Source of the DNA: Novosphingobium sp. ST904 | GTDB taxonomy: Bacteria > Pseudomonadota > Alphaproteobacteria > Sphingomonadales > Sphingomonadaceae | Direction: 5' to 3' | DNA: 64,000 nt | NCBI RefSeq assembly: GCF_001298105.1 | Contig: NZ_LGJH01000148.1 | Location: 36,077-100,076, forward strand | Shown here: positions 28,257 to 37,993 of the stretch, in pieces | Position numbering within the stretch: position 1 is the stretch's first letter | Layout: each line of letters begins with the position of its first letter | Position numbers and translations under genes: made by a program | Notes under the pieces: generated by a model | Told to the model about the DNA's origin: nothing | The model's database searches: none | Seen by the model: only the letters and a program-made list of their open reading frames with translations

Positions 28257-29443
28257 TCAGTACGGAAGCTGGACTTCGTTGACCGCGGTGACCACGATCT
28301 TGCCGTCCTGGTTGGTCATGCGCACCTCGATGCGAACCACCGGGAAGCCCCATTCCGAGTTCTCGATCTTCTCGATCACCTCGCCCTCGATGTACGTGAC
28401 ATCGCCCTCGAAGGCAGGACCGCGAAACTCGGTCTTGGCGTGGCGCACCATGCCGTCATGCCCCGCCCAGAAGGCCAGATAATCGGTGTTCCAGGCGGCC
28501 ATCGTCGCGCCGTAGCCATAAGCGCGGTGCATGCCGATCTCGCTGGCGCGGCCATCGTCGATATGTCCGCGCGATGGGCCGAGGTAGAGCCCGTCGCGCA
28601 GGCGCGGATCGGTCATTGCGCCTTCCTCGTCGAAGGAAAAGCCGTCTATCCAGCCCATGTCCTGATTGACCCAGCAATCGGGAACACCCTCCACACCCTG
28701 CCAGTAGAAACTGCCCCAGATGTTGAAGATGAAGGCGCGATACTCGGTGGTGAAGCTGGCGATGGAGTGCGGACCGATCACGCGGCGGGGCAACTTGTCT
28801 CCCACCGACACTTCCTCGAAATGCGGCGACTTGCCTTCGCGGTTCGAGAGGAACCAGTCGCGGCGGATCTTGTCGATCTCGTCCAGTTCGGCTGCCGTCC
28901 ACTTGTGCGGGGTACCGGCGGTGGAAGCATACATGCCGCGCTTTTCGGCTTCCTTCGCCAGATAGCGGATCACCGTGGGGCAGGATTTCGCAATCAGATC
29001 GCCGCGCTGGTTGCGGTGAATCGTATCGCCGCGCTGGAACAGGGTGGGCCCGGCAAACTTGGTATCCGTCAGCTTGTAGCCGGTGAAGATGCGCTCATGG
29101 CTCAGATGGTCTCCGGGGCGGACATGGGTGCCGTACCACCACCATTCCTCACCGCCGAAGATCATGTGCTGGCCGTCGATCCGGCGACGCAGGCCTGGTT
29201 GTTGCCGTGCCCATAGTCGAGCGCGACGCAGATCGATTGCGGCGCGATGATATCGCCGAACTTCGTCTGCGCGGCGAACCGCTGGTCCCAGTGCAGCGGA
29301 TTCACATAGTCCATCGCCATGACCCAGCGGCGAATGTCGGTCTTGTTGCACGGCTCCCACAGTTCGCCGCCGCCAACCTTGTGCCCAAGGCGCCACTCTA
29401 CGTCGCTGATGTCCATCCGGACCGGGGTTTCGCTTGCGCTCAC
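28257..29443 (-). pseudogene. MaoC-like acyl dehydratase (tandem hotdog), one frameshift
   Basis: From GTG 29443 (GGGAGA upstream) it reads VEWRLGHKVGGGELWEPCNKTDIRRW and AMDYVNPLHWDQRFAAQTKFGDIIAPQS, a FAS1-like dehydratase N-domain. One missing base near 29183 then shifts the frame. It resumes as RIDGQHMIFGGEEWWWYGTHVRPGD and runs to TGA 28257. The C-terminal hotdog includes HRAYGYGATMAAWNTDYLAFWAGHDG. The corrected protein would be about 395 residues and hydrate enoyl-CoA esters. It is the first gene of the hydratase-ligase operon. Its promoter region, shared with the divergent VOC gene, holds the second copy of the operator-like motif. Confidence 0.8.
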
Positions 29444-29538
29444 GCCATATCTCCCAATTGCCGGCTATATCTGCTTGCCGGCGAATGCCGTCCAACGGCA
29501 GGCTTCGGGATGACAATTGCCGCGATTTCCCATCGCGA

Positions 29539-29558
29539 CTTGACCGATCACGACAATC
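29539..29558. promoter_or_regulatory. Operator-like motif, copy 2
   Basis: TTGACCGATCACGACAA core, one base different from the copy at 26306. It lies midway between the divergent MaoC (start 29443) and VOC (start 29653) genes, about 95 bp from each. Confidence 0.5.
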
Positions 29559-29652
29559 CATACCGCGCACGCCCCGAGGTCTGGCGCTCCCGCCTCGCGG
29601 TAATCTTGCCGCCAAAGCGCATCAGGGAATGATGCGCGGGAAGGAGTTGGGG

Positions 29653-30036
29653 ATGGGGATCGCGGGAATCGACCATGTTAACATCAGGACCATGGATCCT
29701 GAGAGTTCGGCTCAATTCTACGAACGTGCGCTTGGCCTGGTCTACAGGCCCGGGCCGGCCGTCATGGGAAACCGGTCCCACTGGCTCTACGATGACGAAG
29801 GCAATGCGGTGATCCACTTCCGGGAGAAAGCCGCAGACACCGCAAGCACCGGCGCGATCGATCACGTTGCCCTTCGTTGCAGCAACCGGCCGGCGATGAA
29901 GGCCCGGCTTGATGGTGCCGGCATCAAGTATGCGGAAGCCGATCACATCACGCCCGGCCTTGCCCAGATCTTTCTCATGGACCCGCATGGCGTTGCACTG
30001 GAACTGAACTTCGCCGAGCCCCGACACCCGGACTGA
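29653..30036 (+). CDS. VOC-family (glyoxalase/dioxygenase-fold) protein
   Basis: 127 residues from ATG 29653, chosen because AAGGAG lies a few bases upstream; an ATG at 29632 lies before that site. Two beta-alpha-beta-beta-beta modules are visible: GIDHVNIRTMDPESSAQFYERALGL and AIDHVALRCSNRPAMKARL. Metal ligands probably include the two His of the HV pairs and the Glu in ALELNF. The family includes glyoxalases, epimerases and extradiol dioxygenases; this short form is usually unassigned. It is divergent from the MaoC gene and shares its operator-like motif. Confidence 0.85.
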   Translation: MGIAGIDHVNIRTMDPESSAQFYERALGLVYRPGPAVMGNRSHWLYDDEGNAVIHFREKAADTASTGAIDHVALRCSNRPAMKARLDGAGIKYAEADHITPGLAQIFLMDPHGVALELNFAEPRHPD

Positions 30037-30249
30037 GGCGCATGTTCAGGCGACTGCGTACCAAAACCTAAGGCGTCGTTAGACAATAAAGTGTGTTTTC
30101 GGGCCATCATCGGAAGCTCGTTACCGGAGCGCGGGCGCCCCGGGGAGGAGCCGGACGCCGCACGAATGCAGGCTGTGATTTTTTCCGTTCCATATGAGCC
30201 GGCCGCAACGGTTCCCGATAACGCGGCCCGCAGCATCCGGGAGCCCTGA

Positions 30250-33248
30250 ATGACGCCTGCGCCGCCAAGGGAAAACCTGTTAGCCCGCCATGCCACGGCC
30301 ATTGCGATCGGCGTGATCACCGCCGCCTTCCTGTTCGCGGCACTGATGTTCGTAAGCCAGGACGCGACCCTCAGTCGCGCGCGAAACTGGGTGGACCATA
30401 CTTATACGGTTCGCCGCCATATCTCACTCTTGCGGGATCTTTACGAAAACGCCGAGACCGGGCAGCCCGGCTATCTCCTGACCGGCAATCCCGACTTTCT
30501 CCAGACCTACCACGATGCCCTGCGAGACGCCAGGAACGCACCGCTCGATGACGCCCGCACGCCGATACGCCGCTCCATCCGGCAGGAACTCGCCCTGCTG
30601 CGCCACCTGACGGCCGACAATCCCTCCCAACAGGCCAATCTCGACGAGCTGGACCTGCGAAGCCAGGCCCTGCTCGACTATCTGGCCTCGACCATAAGGG
30701 CGCGCACCCTCCGGAACGGCCAGCAGGCCGGCGCTGCGGAAGTGGCCGAAGCCACGCTGGCGCACGGCAAGTACCTGATGGAGCGGGTACGCGAACAGCT
30801 CAGCATCATGACCACCGAGGAAGAGCACCTGCTGAGGCAGCGGCAGGAGGTCGATGCCACCAGCCTTGGTCACAACAAATGGCTGATGGGCATCATCACG
30901 CTGATTTCCTACGTCGCCATTGTCCTGGCGGTATGGCTCTATCAGCGCAGCCGCGCCCGGTCGCTGGCACAGCAGCGGCTTTACACGCGCGAGCTAGAAC
31001 AGCGCGAGGAAGAGCTCAAGATGCAGCAGGAGGAGCTCAAGGCCTCGAACGAGGAAATTGAAGCGTCCAACGAGGAGCTTGAGGAAAAGACAGGGGCGCT
31101 GGAAGAGCAGAACGAGCGTATACGGGCACAGGCGCGCGATCTGGAGGAAGCCAAGCGACTGATCGAGGAAAAGGCGCGCGAGGTCGAACAATCCTCGAAA
31201 TACAAGTCCGAGTTCCTCGCCAACATGAGCCATGAGCTGCGCACGCCGCTCAATTCCCTGCTGATCCTCTCACGCGGGCTCGCCGCCAACGAAACCGGCA
31301 ACCTGACCTCCGAACAGGTTGAAGAGGCGCGGGTCATCCACAATGGCGGCCTGGAACTGCTCAACCTCATCAACGATATCCTCGATTTGTCCAAGGTCGA
31401 GGCAGGCAAGATCCATATCATTGCCGAAGACACGCCCATCGATGCCATCGTCAGCCATCTGAGCCAGAGCTTCGAGCCTGTCGCGCGGGACAAGGGCGTG
31501 GCCTTCCACATCGCGTGCGACCCCGCCCTGCCCGCGCGCCTCCATACCGATGCCCAGCGCGTCGAACAGATCATGAAGAACCTGCTGTCCAACGCGTTCA
31601 AGTTCACGCAGCAAGGCTCGGTCACACTGGCCCTGGAACGTGCCGCCGAAGGCGTGACACTGCAACGGGCCGATCTCGATCCGGCCCGGACCATCGAGCT
31701 TTCGGTGACGGATACCGGAATCGGCATTGGCGAGAGCAAGCTCAAGGATATCTTCGAGGCCTTCCAGCAGGAAGATGGCTCCACCGATCGCCACTATGGC
31801 GGCACGGGGCTGGGCCTGACCATCGCCCGCAAATTCGCACAGGTGCTGGGCGGGGAGATCCACGTGCGGAGCATCAAGGGGCAGGGATCGACCTTCACCC
31901 TGTTCCTTCCGCTCGGCGAGGCAGGCACATCCATGGCCACGGCTGACCGGCATTCGAAACCCGCACAACCCGAGACCGTCCTGCCCGCAGGCACGGAACG
32001 CGGCCCCGCGACACGGTTTCTCGACGACGACCGCCAGTCGCTGAAACCGGGAGATCGGGTCCTTCTCATCATCGAGGACGATCCCGAATTCGCCATGACC
32101 CTGATGAAGACGGCGCGCAAACGGGGTTACAAGGTGCTTGCCGCCGGAGACGGCAAGAGCGGGCTCATCCTGGCCGCCGACTATCCCGTCAGAGCCATCC
32201 TGCTCGACCTGCGGCTGCCCGATATCGATGGCCTGAACGTCCTCGACCAGTTGAAGCACGCGCTGAACACTCGCCATATCCCGGTGCACATCATTTCCGG
32301 CGCAGACGACGCCGAGCCGTTCACGCCCATGCGCAAGGGGGCGGTGGGTTTCCTTGCCAAGCCTGTGGCCGAGGAAGAGATCGACACCGCCTTCACCCGG
32401 ATCGAGGCCATGCTGCGCGCCGAGATCAAGCATGTCCTGCTGATCGAGGACGACCGCGTGACGCAAACAGCCATCCGCCGTCTGCTGGGCCAGAAGAATA
32501 TCGAGATCACCGTAGCGGAAACCGGTTCCAGCGCGTTCGAACAGATGAAGCTGCAAGCGTTCGACTGCGTGATCCTCGACCTCAGCCTGCCGGACATGAC
32601 CGGGTTCGAATGGCTGAAACTCGCGGAAGGCGTGATTGGCGAAGATGGCGGCCGCCCGTTATCGTCCACACCGCGCGCGACCTTACCGAAGAGGAAAACC
32701 GCAATCTCGCCCGATATACCGGGAGCATCGTGATAAAGGGCGCCTCTTCATCGGAACGCCTGCTGGATGAGGTCACGCTGTTCCTGCACAGCATCGAGGC
32801 AAGCCTCTCGCGCGACCAGCAGGCCCTGATCCGCATGCACCACGATCCCGACCAGTCACTCAAGAACCGCACCGTGCTGCTTGTCGATGACGACATGCGC
32901 AACACTTTCGCGCTGTCGAGAGCGCTGAAGAAGCACAGCCTCAACCTGGTCATTGCCGACAATGGGCAAATGGCGCTGGAGAAGCTGAAGGAAAACGATC
33001 AGATCGAACTCGTCATCATGGACATCATGATGCCCGTGATGGACGGCTATCAGACCATGCGGGAAATTCGCGGCAATCGCGAGTGGGCGCAATTGCCGAT
33101 CATCGCGTTGACCGCGCGCGCCATGCCCGAAGAAGTCGATCGCTGCATGGAAGCCGGCGCCAACGACTACATGATGAAGCCCGTGGACATTGACCGGCTC
33201 CTGACGCTCTTGCGGGTCTGGCTGTTTCGTCAGGAAAAGGCGGCATGA
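30250..33248 (+). pseudogene. CHASE3 hybrid sensor histidine kinase with three receiver domains, one frameshift
   Basis: Starts at ATG 30250. A first membrane helix (TAIAIGVITAAFLFAALMF), a CHASE3 sensor loop, a second helix (GIITLISYVAIVLAVWLY) and a long coiled coil rich in Glu lead to the kinase. The phospho-accepting His is in FLANMSHELRTPLN (about residue 328), and the ATP site includes DTGIGIG and GGTGLGLTIA. Receiver 1 has Asp near 653 (LLDLRLPDIDG) and receiver 2 has Asp near 777 (VILDLSLPDMTG). A missing base near 32661 shifts the frame. Receiver 3 (LLVDDDMRNTFALSRAL, VIMDIMMPVMDG) continues to TGA 33248, which overlaps the cheR start. Corrected length is about 1,000 residues. Confidence 0.88.
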
Positions 33249-34165
33249 CGCTGGCCGCCGCCCCCTTTGGATCACCCGCAGACGCCGCGCCGGAACCCGG
33301 TAGCGCGGCAAACGCATCCGCGCCCGTCCCGCGCGAGGATATCGAATCCATCGAGATTTCCCTGCTGCTCGAAGCCATCCGCCGCCGCTGGAGCTATGAC
33401 TTCACGCATTATTCCCACGCCTCGCTTCGCCGCCGGCTCGATCAGGCGCGGCGTTCCGCCGGGCTTGCGAACTTCAGCGAGCTTCTCGCCCGCGTCCTGC
33501 ATGACGATGGCTTCTTCGACCGGTTGCTGCGCTACATGTCCGTCACGGTCACGGAGATGTTTCGGGATCCGCCATGCTACCGGGCCATGCGCGAGCGTCT
33601 GATCCCGGTGTTCAAGACCTTTCCCTTCATCAAGATCTGGTGCGCGGGCTGCGCCACCGGCGAGGAGGTCTACTCGCTCGCCATCTTGCTGCACGAGGAA
33701 GGCTATCTCGAACGCACCCGCCTTTACGCCACGGACTTCAACAAGAACTCCCTCGATATCGCGGAAAAGGGTATCTACCCAGAACGGGTCATGGCCGGCT
33801 ATGCCGCCAATTACCAACAATCGGGCGGACGCGCCGATTTCTCGGACTACTACAGTTCGAGCTACGATTTTGTGCGAATGAAGGGCTTCCTCCGCGACCG
33901 GATCACCTTCTCATACCATAACCTGGTGACTGACGGCATCTTCGGCGAGATGAACCTGATCACCTGCCGCAACGTACTGATATATTTCGACAAGACGCTT
34001 CAGGAACAGGTTCTGCGGCTGTTTACGGAATCGCTGCGCCACGGCGCCTACTTGTGCCTCGGCTCCAAGGAGAGCCTCAACTTCTCGGAGGTCAAACCTC
34101 TCTATGAGGCCCTGGACGGGCGCCAGAAGATCTACAAGAAACGCGGGCTGGTCACGCATGGCTGA
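33245..34165 (+). CDS. cheR: CheR-type protein-glutamate methyltransferase
   Basis: 306 residues, with the ATG overlapping the hybrid-kinase stop (ATGA). The N-terminal helical domain (YDFTHYSHASLRRRLDQARR) precedes the SAM-binding fold with IWCAGCATGEEVYSLAILL and the signature MNLITCRNVLIYFDK. CheR methylates glutamates of chemoreceptors. No chemoreceptor, CheA or CheW is in the cluster, so here it more likely acts on the CHASE3 kinase's coiled coil or on a distant receptor. The cheB gene overlaps its end. Confidence 0.92.
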   Translation: MTLAAAPFGSPADAAPEPGSAANASAPVPREDIESIEISLLLEAIRRRWSYDFTHYSHASLRRRLDQARRSAGLANFSELLARVLHDDGFFDRLLRYMSVTVTEMFRDPPCYRAMRERLIPVFKTFPFIKIWCAGCATGEEVYSLAILLHEEGYLERTRLYATDFNKNSLDIAEKGIYPERVMAGYAANYQQSGGRADFSDYYSSSYDFVRMKGFLRDRITFSYHNLVTDGIFGEMNLITCRNVLIYFDKTLQEQVLRLFTESLRHGAYLCLGSKESLNFSEVKPLYEALDGRQKIYKKRGLVTHG

Positions 34166-34751
34166 GCCACGTTACGAAGCCGTGGTCATGGGCGCGTCCG
34201 CCGGGGGGCTTCAGGCGCTGAAACTGCTGCTGTCGGCGCTGCCGGAGCAGTTCGACCTGCGCATCGCGGTGGTCCAGCATATCGACGCCAGTTCGAGAGG
34301 TTATCTCGCCGATATCCTGGCAAGGGACTGCAGGCTTGCCATTATCGAGGCGGAAGACAAATCGGATTTCCGGCGCGGCACCGTGCATCTGGCTCCCGCC
34401 GGCTATCATTTGCTGATCGAATCCGATCGCAGCCTGAGCCTCTCCGTCGACGAGAAGGTCAATTACTGCCGTCCGGCGATCGATCCCCTTTTCGAAACGG
34501 CGGCCGATGCCTTCGGAGCGGGCCTGATCGGCGTATTGCTCACGGGCGCCAACAAGGACGGCGCGCGCGGCTTGCAATATATCCGCTCCAAGGGCGGGCA
34601 CACCATCGTTCAGGACCCGGCGACAGCCGCCTCCCCCTTCATGCCGCGCGCCGCGCTGGATGCGGGGCCTGTGGACGACATTACCCCTTTGTCCGACATC
34701 GCCGCGCTGCTCGGCAGGCTTGTCGGCCAGCGGACGAACAGCCCCTCATAA
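34158..34751 (+). CDS. cheB: CheB-type methylesterase without receiver domain
   Basis: 197 residues from ATG 34158, inside the end of cheR. The catalytic Ser is in VVMGASAGGLQALKLLL, the His in VVQHIDASSRGYLADIL, and the Asp probably in GVLLTGANKDGARGL. The usual N-terminal receiver is missing, so its activity cannot be set by phosphorylation in cis. It would reverse CheR methylation. Such receiver-less CheB proteins are typical of kinase-linked, non-chemotaxis clusters. Confidence 0.9.
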   Translation: MAEPRYEAVVMGASAGGLQALKLLLSALPEQFDLRIAVVQHIDASSRGYLADILARDCRLAIIEAEDKSDFRRGTVHLAPAGYHLLIESDRSLSLSVDEKVNYCRPAIDPLFETAADAFGAGLIGVLLTGANKDGARGLQYIRSKGGHTIVQDPATAASPFMPRAALDAGPVDDITPLSDIAALLGRLVGQRTNSPS

Positions 34752-34781
34752 CAATAAAGACCAAGACGACGGGAGCCCGAC

Positions 34782-35957
34782 ATGACAACCGCGATCCTCA
34801 AGAGCGCACCGCAGCAGACCGGGCCGGTTGCCATTGCGGAGGCCCGCCCGAAGATCCTGCTGGTTGACGACCGCTGGGAGAACCTACTGGCCACAGAGAA
34901 GGTGCTGAAACCCCTTCAAGCGGAAATCTTCAAGGCGACATCGGGCAACGAGGCGCTTTCGCTGGTTCTGCGGCATGATTTTGCGATTGTCCTGCTCGAC
35001 GTGCAGATGCCCGAGATGGACGGGTTCGAAACCGCCATGCTGATGCAGGAGCACGAAAGCATGGCGGGTGTGCCGATCATTTTCGTGACGGCGATCTCCA
35101 AGGAGGACAAGTACGCCTCGAAAGCCGCCGAGATCGGCGCGGTCGATTATATTTTCAAGCCGATCAATCCCGATATCCTGAAAAGCAAGGTCAAGGTCTA
35201 CCTCGACCTTTATGTGCAACGCGAACAGATCATGCATCTGAACGCGGTCCTGTCCCAGTCTAACGAGGAACTGGAACGCTTCGCCTATATCTGCTCGCAC
35301 GACATGCAGGAACCGGTGCGCATGATGAACGCCTTTGCCGGGTTGCTGGCCGACAGTTCGGAACATACCCTTGATGAAGGCGGCAAGCGGTATCTGAACT
35401 TCATTCTCGACAATGCGCGCCGTATGCAGAAGATGATAAGCGATATCCTGACGTTTTCACGCGTCGGCCGCGAGGACATTCTTCTGGAGACCGTGGATTT
35501 CGAAGCGATCGTGGATGAAATCCTGTCAGAGTTCGAAGACACCATCCAGCAAAGCGGCGCCAGCGTAACATATGGATCCCTGCCGAGAGTGGAAACCAGT
35601 TCCACGCTCGCCCGGGTTCTGCTCCAGAACCTTATCGGCAATGCCCTCAAGTTCCAGAATGGAAGCCACCCGCCGGAAATCGCCATCGCCGCCGCCAGAC
35701 AGGGCAATCTCTGGCGTTTCTCGGTCAGGGACAATGGCATCGGCATCGATGAGAACTTCCGCACGCGCATCTTCACCATCTTCCAGCGCCTGCACCGCAA
35801 GGAGGATTATCCCGGCACCGGCATCGGGCTGTCCACGTGCCGCAAGTTCATCCAGCTTTGCGGCGGCGATATCGATTTCAGCTCGGTGCCGGGCCGGGGC
35901 AGTACCTTTTACTTCACGCTCCCATGCAAGGAGGTCCGCAATCATGAAGCCGTTTAA
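34782..35957 (+). CDS. Receiver-histidine kinase fusion
   Basis: 391 residues. An N-terminal receiver (KILLVDDRWENLLATEKVL, phospho-Asp about 73 in IVLLDVQMPEMDG, Lys in FKPINPD) is joined by a short helix to a HisKA domain with the acceptor His about 173 (YICSHDMQEPVRMM). An ATPase domain follows (VRDNGIGIDENFRTRIF, GTGIGLSTCRKFIQLCGG). There are no membrane segments, so it is cytoplasmic and likely takes phosphate from the upstream hybrid kinase. The kinase core resembles that of bacteriophytochrome-like kinases. The next response-regulator gene overlaps its end. Confidence 0.9.
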   Translation: MTTAILKSAPQQTGPVAIAEARPKILLVDDRWENLLATEKVLKPLQAEIFKATSGNEALSLVLRHDFAIVLLDVQMPEMDGFETAMLMQEHESMAGVPIIFVTAISKEDKYASKAAEIGAVDYIFKPINPDILKSKVKVYLDLYVQREQIMHLNAVLSQSNEELERFAYICSHDMQEPVRMMNAFAGLLADSSEHTLDEGGKRYLNFILDNARRMQKMISDILTFSRVGREDILLETVDFEAIVDEILSEFEDTIQQSGASVTYGSLPRVETSSTLARVLLQNLIGNALKFQNGSHPPEIAIAAARQGNLWRFSVRDNGIGIDENFRTRIFTIFQRLHRKEDYPGTGIGLSTCRKFIQLCGGDIDFSSVPGRGSTFYFTLPCKEVRNHEAV

Positions 35958-36414
35958 GATCCTGATCGTGGAAGACAATGAGGGTGACGTGGAAATGACG
36001 CAGCGCGCACTGTCGACCGCGCAGCCCCCCTGCTCGCTCACCATCGCCCATGATGGCCTGCAAGCGCTCGACCTGCTTCGTCACGAGCCGGGCACGCCGG
36101 CCCCGCCAATCCCCCAGTTGATCCTGCTGGATATCAACATGCCCCGGATGGACGGCAAGGAACTGCTCGCCGCGGTCAAGGCGGACGATCGGCTGCGCCA
36201 TATTCCCGTGGTGATGTTCACTTCTTCGGAATCCCCCACAGACATCCGCGAATGCTATGAACGCCACGCGAGCTGTTACGTGGTCAAGCCCTTCAACGGC
36301 CGCAAATATGCCGAGGCCCTGCACGACGTGGTGACGTTCTGGAGCACGACCAGCCGACTGCGAACTAGGTCGCAAGTTTCGTCCATTTCGTATCGGATGC
36401 GTCGTTCGAGATGA
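35944..36414 (+). CDS. Single-domain response regulator
   Basis: 156 residues from ATG 35944 (AAGGAGG upstream), overlapping the kinase gene by 14 bp. The receiver has the acidic pair in ILIVEDNEGDVEMT, phospho-Asp about 63 in LILLDINMPRMDG and Lys in VVKPFNG. It belongs to the Rcp1-like group that works with phytochrome-type kinases. The last ~15 residues (RTRSQVSSISYRMRRSR) are unlike the family and overlap the 3' end of the convergent Gfo/Idh gene by 50 bp, so an original earlier stop may have been lost. Confidence 0.88.
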   Translation: MKPFKILIVEDNEGDVEMTQRALSTAQPPCSLTIAHDGLQALDLLRHEPGTPAPPIPQLILLDINMPRMDGKELLAAVKADDRLRHIPVVMFTSSESPTDIRECYERHASCYVVKPFNGRKYAEALHDVVTFWSTTSRLRTRSQVSSISYRMRRSR

Positions 36415-37516
36415 CGGTCTCTACGAAGGCCATTGTCCGCAAGCCGGCCTCGATCGAAGGGAACGCGTCTGGCCCGTACGGCTCGTCGGCCCCGTCCGAA
36501 ATCCGGTTGGCGAAGGCGCGATAGAGGTTGGCGAAGGCTTCGATATAGCCTTCCGGATGTCCTGCGGGGGTGCGCAGCCGGTGCAGGGTTGAAGCCGCCA
36601 GTCCCGGACCGGCGGCGCGGACGGTTTCGGCCGGGCGATCCAGCCAGCGCAAGGTCAGTGTATTGGGTTCCATCTGGTTCCATTCCAGACCGCCGAGTTC
36701 CCCGTGGATGCGCAGGCTCAGTCCGTTCTCGTCGCCGGCGGCGACCTGGGTCGCCCTGAGTATGCCGCGCGCGCCGCCATCCAGCCGCAACAGCACGCTG
36801 ACATCGTCGTCCAGCCGCCTTCCGGGAACGTGCGTGGCAAGATCGGCGCAGAGTTCCTGCACCCGCAGCCCCGAAACATGTTCAGCCAGATGGAATGCGT
36901 GCGTGCCGATATCGCCGAGGCACCCGCCAAGCCCGGCCCGTGCGGGATCGGTCCGCCATTCCGCCTGCTTGTTGCCCTCCCGGTCGACCGGACGGCTGAG
37001 CCAGCCTTGCGAATATTCGACCTGCACCAGCCGGATCTTGCCGAAATCGCCGCGCGCCACGCGGGCACGCGCCTCTTCGACCAGGGGATAGCCGCTGTAC
37101 GTGAAGGCGAGGCCAAACTGGCGACCCGATCGCGCCGCCGCCTGCGCGATCAGGCGCGCCTCGTCCAGATCGAGCGCCATCGGCTTTTCACAGAAGACAT
37201 GGAAGCCCGCATCGAGCGCGGCGATCGCCATGGGGGCGTGCAGATGATTGGGCGTAACGACCGCCACCGCATCCACGCGCACGCCGACAGGCAGCGCCGC
37301 TTCCGCCAGAAGCATTGCTTCGAGCGAGGCATATGTACGGTCCGGCGCGATCGCCAGCATTTCGCCGGAGCGGCGGTTACGATCCGCATCGCTGCTGAAC
37401 GCACCGGCCACAAGCCGCCAGTCTCCGTCGAGTGCGGCGGCGGCCCGGTGGATGGCGCCGATGAAAGCACCTTCGCCGCCTCCGACCATCGCGAGACGCA
37501 GGGGTCTTGTCGTCAT
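36365..37516 (-). CDS. Gfo/Idh/MocA-family sugar oxidoreductase
   Basis: 383 residues. The NAD-binding N-terminus is LRLAMVGGGEGAFIGAIHRAA and the signature is FCEKPMALDLDEA. The catalytic region GDIGTHAFHLAEHVSG supplies the conserved Asp and His. Family members oxidise or reduce sugar hydroxyls, often at C3. It is divergent from the cytochrome c/TIM-barrel operon and shares a palindrome with it, so it likely works on the same sugar as a cytoplasmic partner. Its stop lies inside the end of the response-regulator gene. Confidence 0.9.
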   Translation of the reverse strand: MTTRPLRLAMVGGGEGAFIGAIHRAAAALDGDWRLVAGAFSSDADRNRRSGEMLAIAPDRTYASLEAMLLAEAALPVGVRVDAVAVVTPNHLHAPMAIAALDAGFHVFCEKPMALDLDEARLIAQAAARSGRQFGLAFTYSGYPLVEEARARVARGDFGKIRLVQVEYSQGWLSRPVDREGNKQAEWRTDPARAGLGGCLGDIGTHAFHLAEHVSGLRVQELCADLATHVPGRRLDDDVSVLLRLDGGARGILRATQVAAGDENGLSLRIHGELGGLEWNQMEPNTLTLRWLDRPAETVRAAGPGLAASTLHRLRTPAGHPEGYIEAFANLYRAFANRISDGADEPYGPDAFPSIEAGLRTMAFVETVISNDASDTKWTKLAT

Positions 37517-37578
37517 CTCCTCTCCTCCTTTTCCGTGCTTGTAGCAGGGCCATGATTTCAGGCCTTGATCTGGTATGA

Positions 37579-37590
37579 TTTACCGGTAAA
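37579..37590. promoter_or_regulatory. Palindrome TTTACCGGTAAA, candidate LacI-family operator
   Basis: A perfect 12-bp palindrome with a central CG step, the form of many LacI/GalR operators. It is in the 108-bp gap between the divergent Gfo/Idh and cytochrome c genes, 35 bp before the latter. The LacI-type gene at 45381 is the natural candidate to bind it. Confidence 0.5.
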
Positions 37591-37624
37591 CGTATGGCAA
37601 TAAGAATAAGATGGAGAGTCGAGG

Positions 37625-37993
37625 ATGCGCATGACAGCAAACCTCAGCCTGGCAGCTATCGCCATGGCGGCGGCAATTCCGGCCACGCCGGGCATGGCGC
37701 AGTCGGTGCCTGCCGCGTTCAACACATGCCGTGCCTGCCACAGCGTGGACAAAGGCGGCAAGAACGGCGTCGGCCCCAATCTGAACGGCGTTGCGGGCAG
37801 ACCTGCGGCATCGGTGGCCGGGTTCAACTACTCGCCCGCACTCAAGGGTTCGAAGCTGCGTTGGGACGATCAAAGCCTCGATGCCTTCCTGACAGCACCG
37901 ACCAAGAAAGTGCCCGGCACGCGCATGCCGATCGCCACTCCCGATCGGGCCAAGCGGGCCGCGATCATCGCTTATCTCAAAACCCTGAAATGA
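37625..37993 (+). CDS. Class I c-type cytochrome
   Basis: 122 residues. A signal peptide (MRMTANLSLAAIAMAAAIP...GMA) leads to the periplasm. The haem site is CRACH at residues 35-39, with the axial Met in GTRMPIATPD and a YLKTL end helix. The length and motifs match mitochondrial-type cytochrome c. It probably takes electrons from the periplasmic GMC flavoprotein dehydrogenase encoded downstream. A broken second cytochrome of the same kind is at 51198. Confidence 0.93.
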   Translation: MRMTANLSLAAIAMAAAIPATPGMAQSVPAAFNTCRACHSVDKGGKNGVGPNLNGVAGRPAASVAGFNYSPALKGSKLRWDDQSLDAFLTAPTKKVPGTRMPIATPDRAKRAAIIAYLKTLK

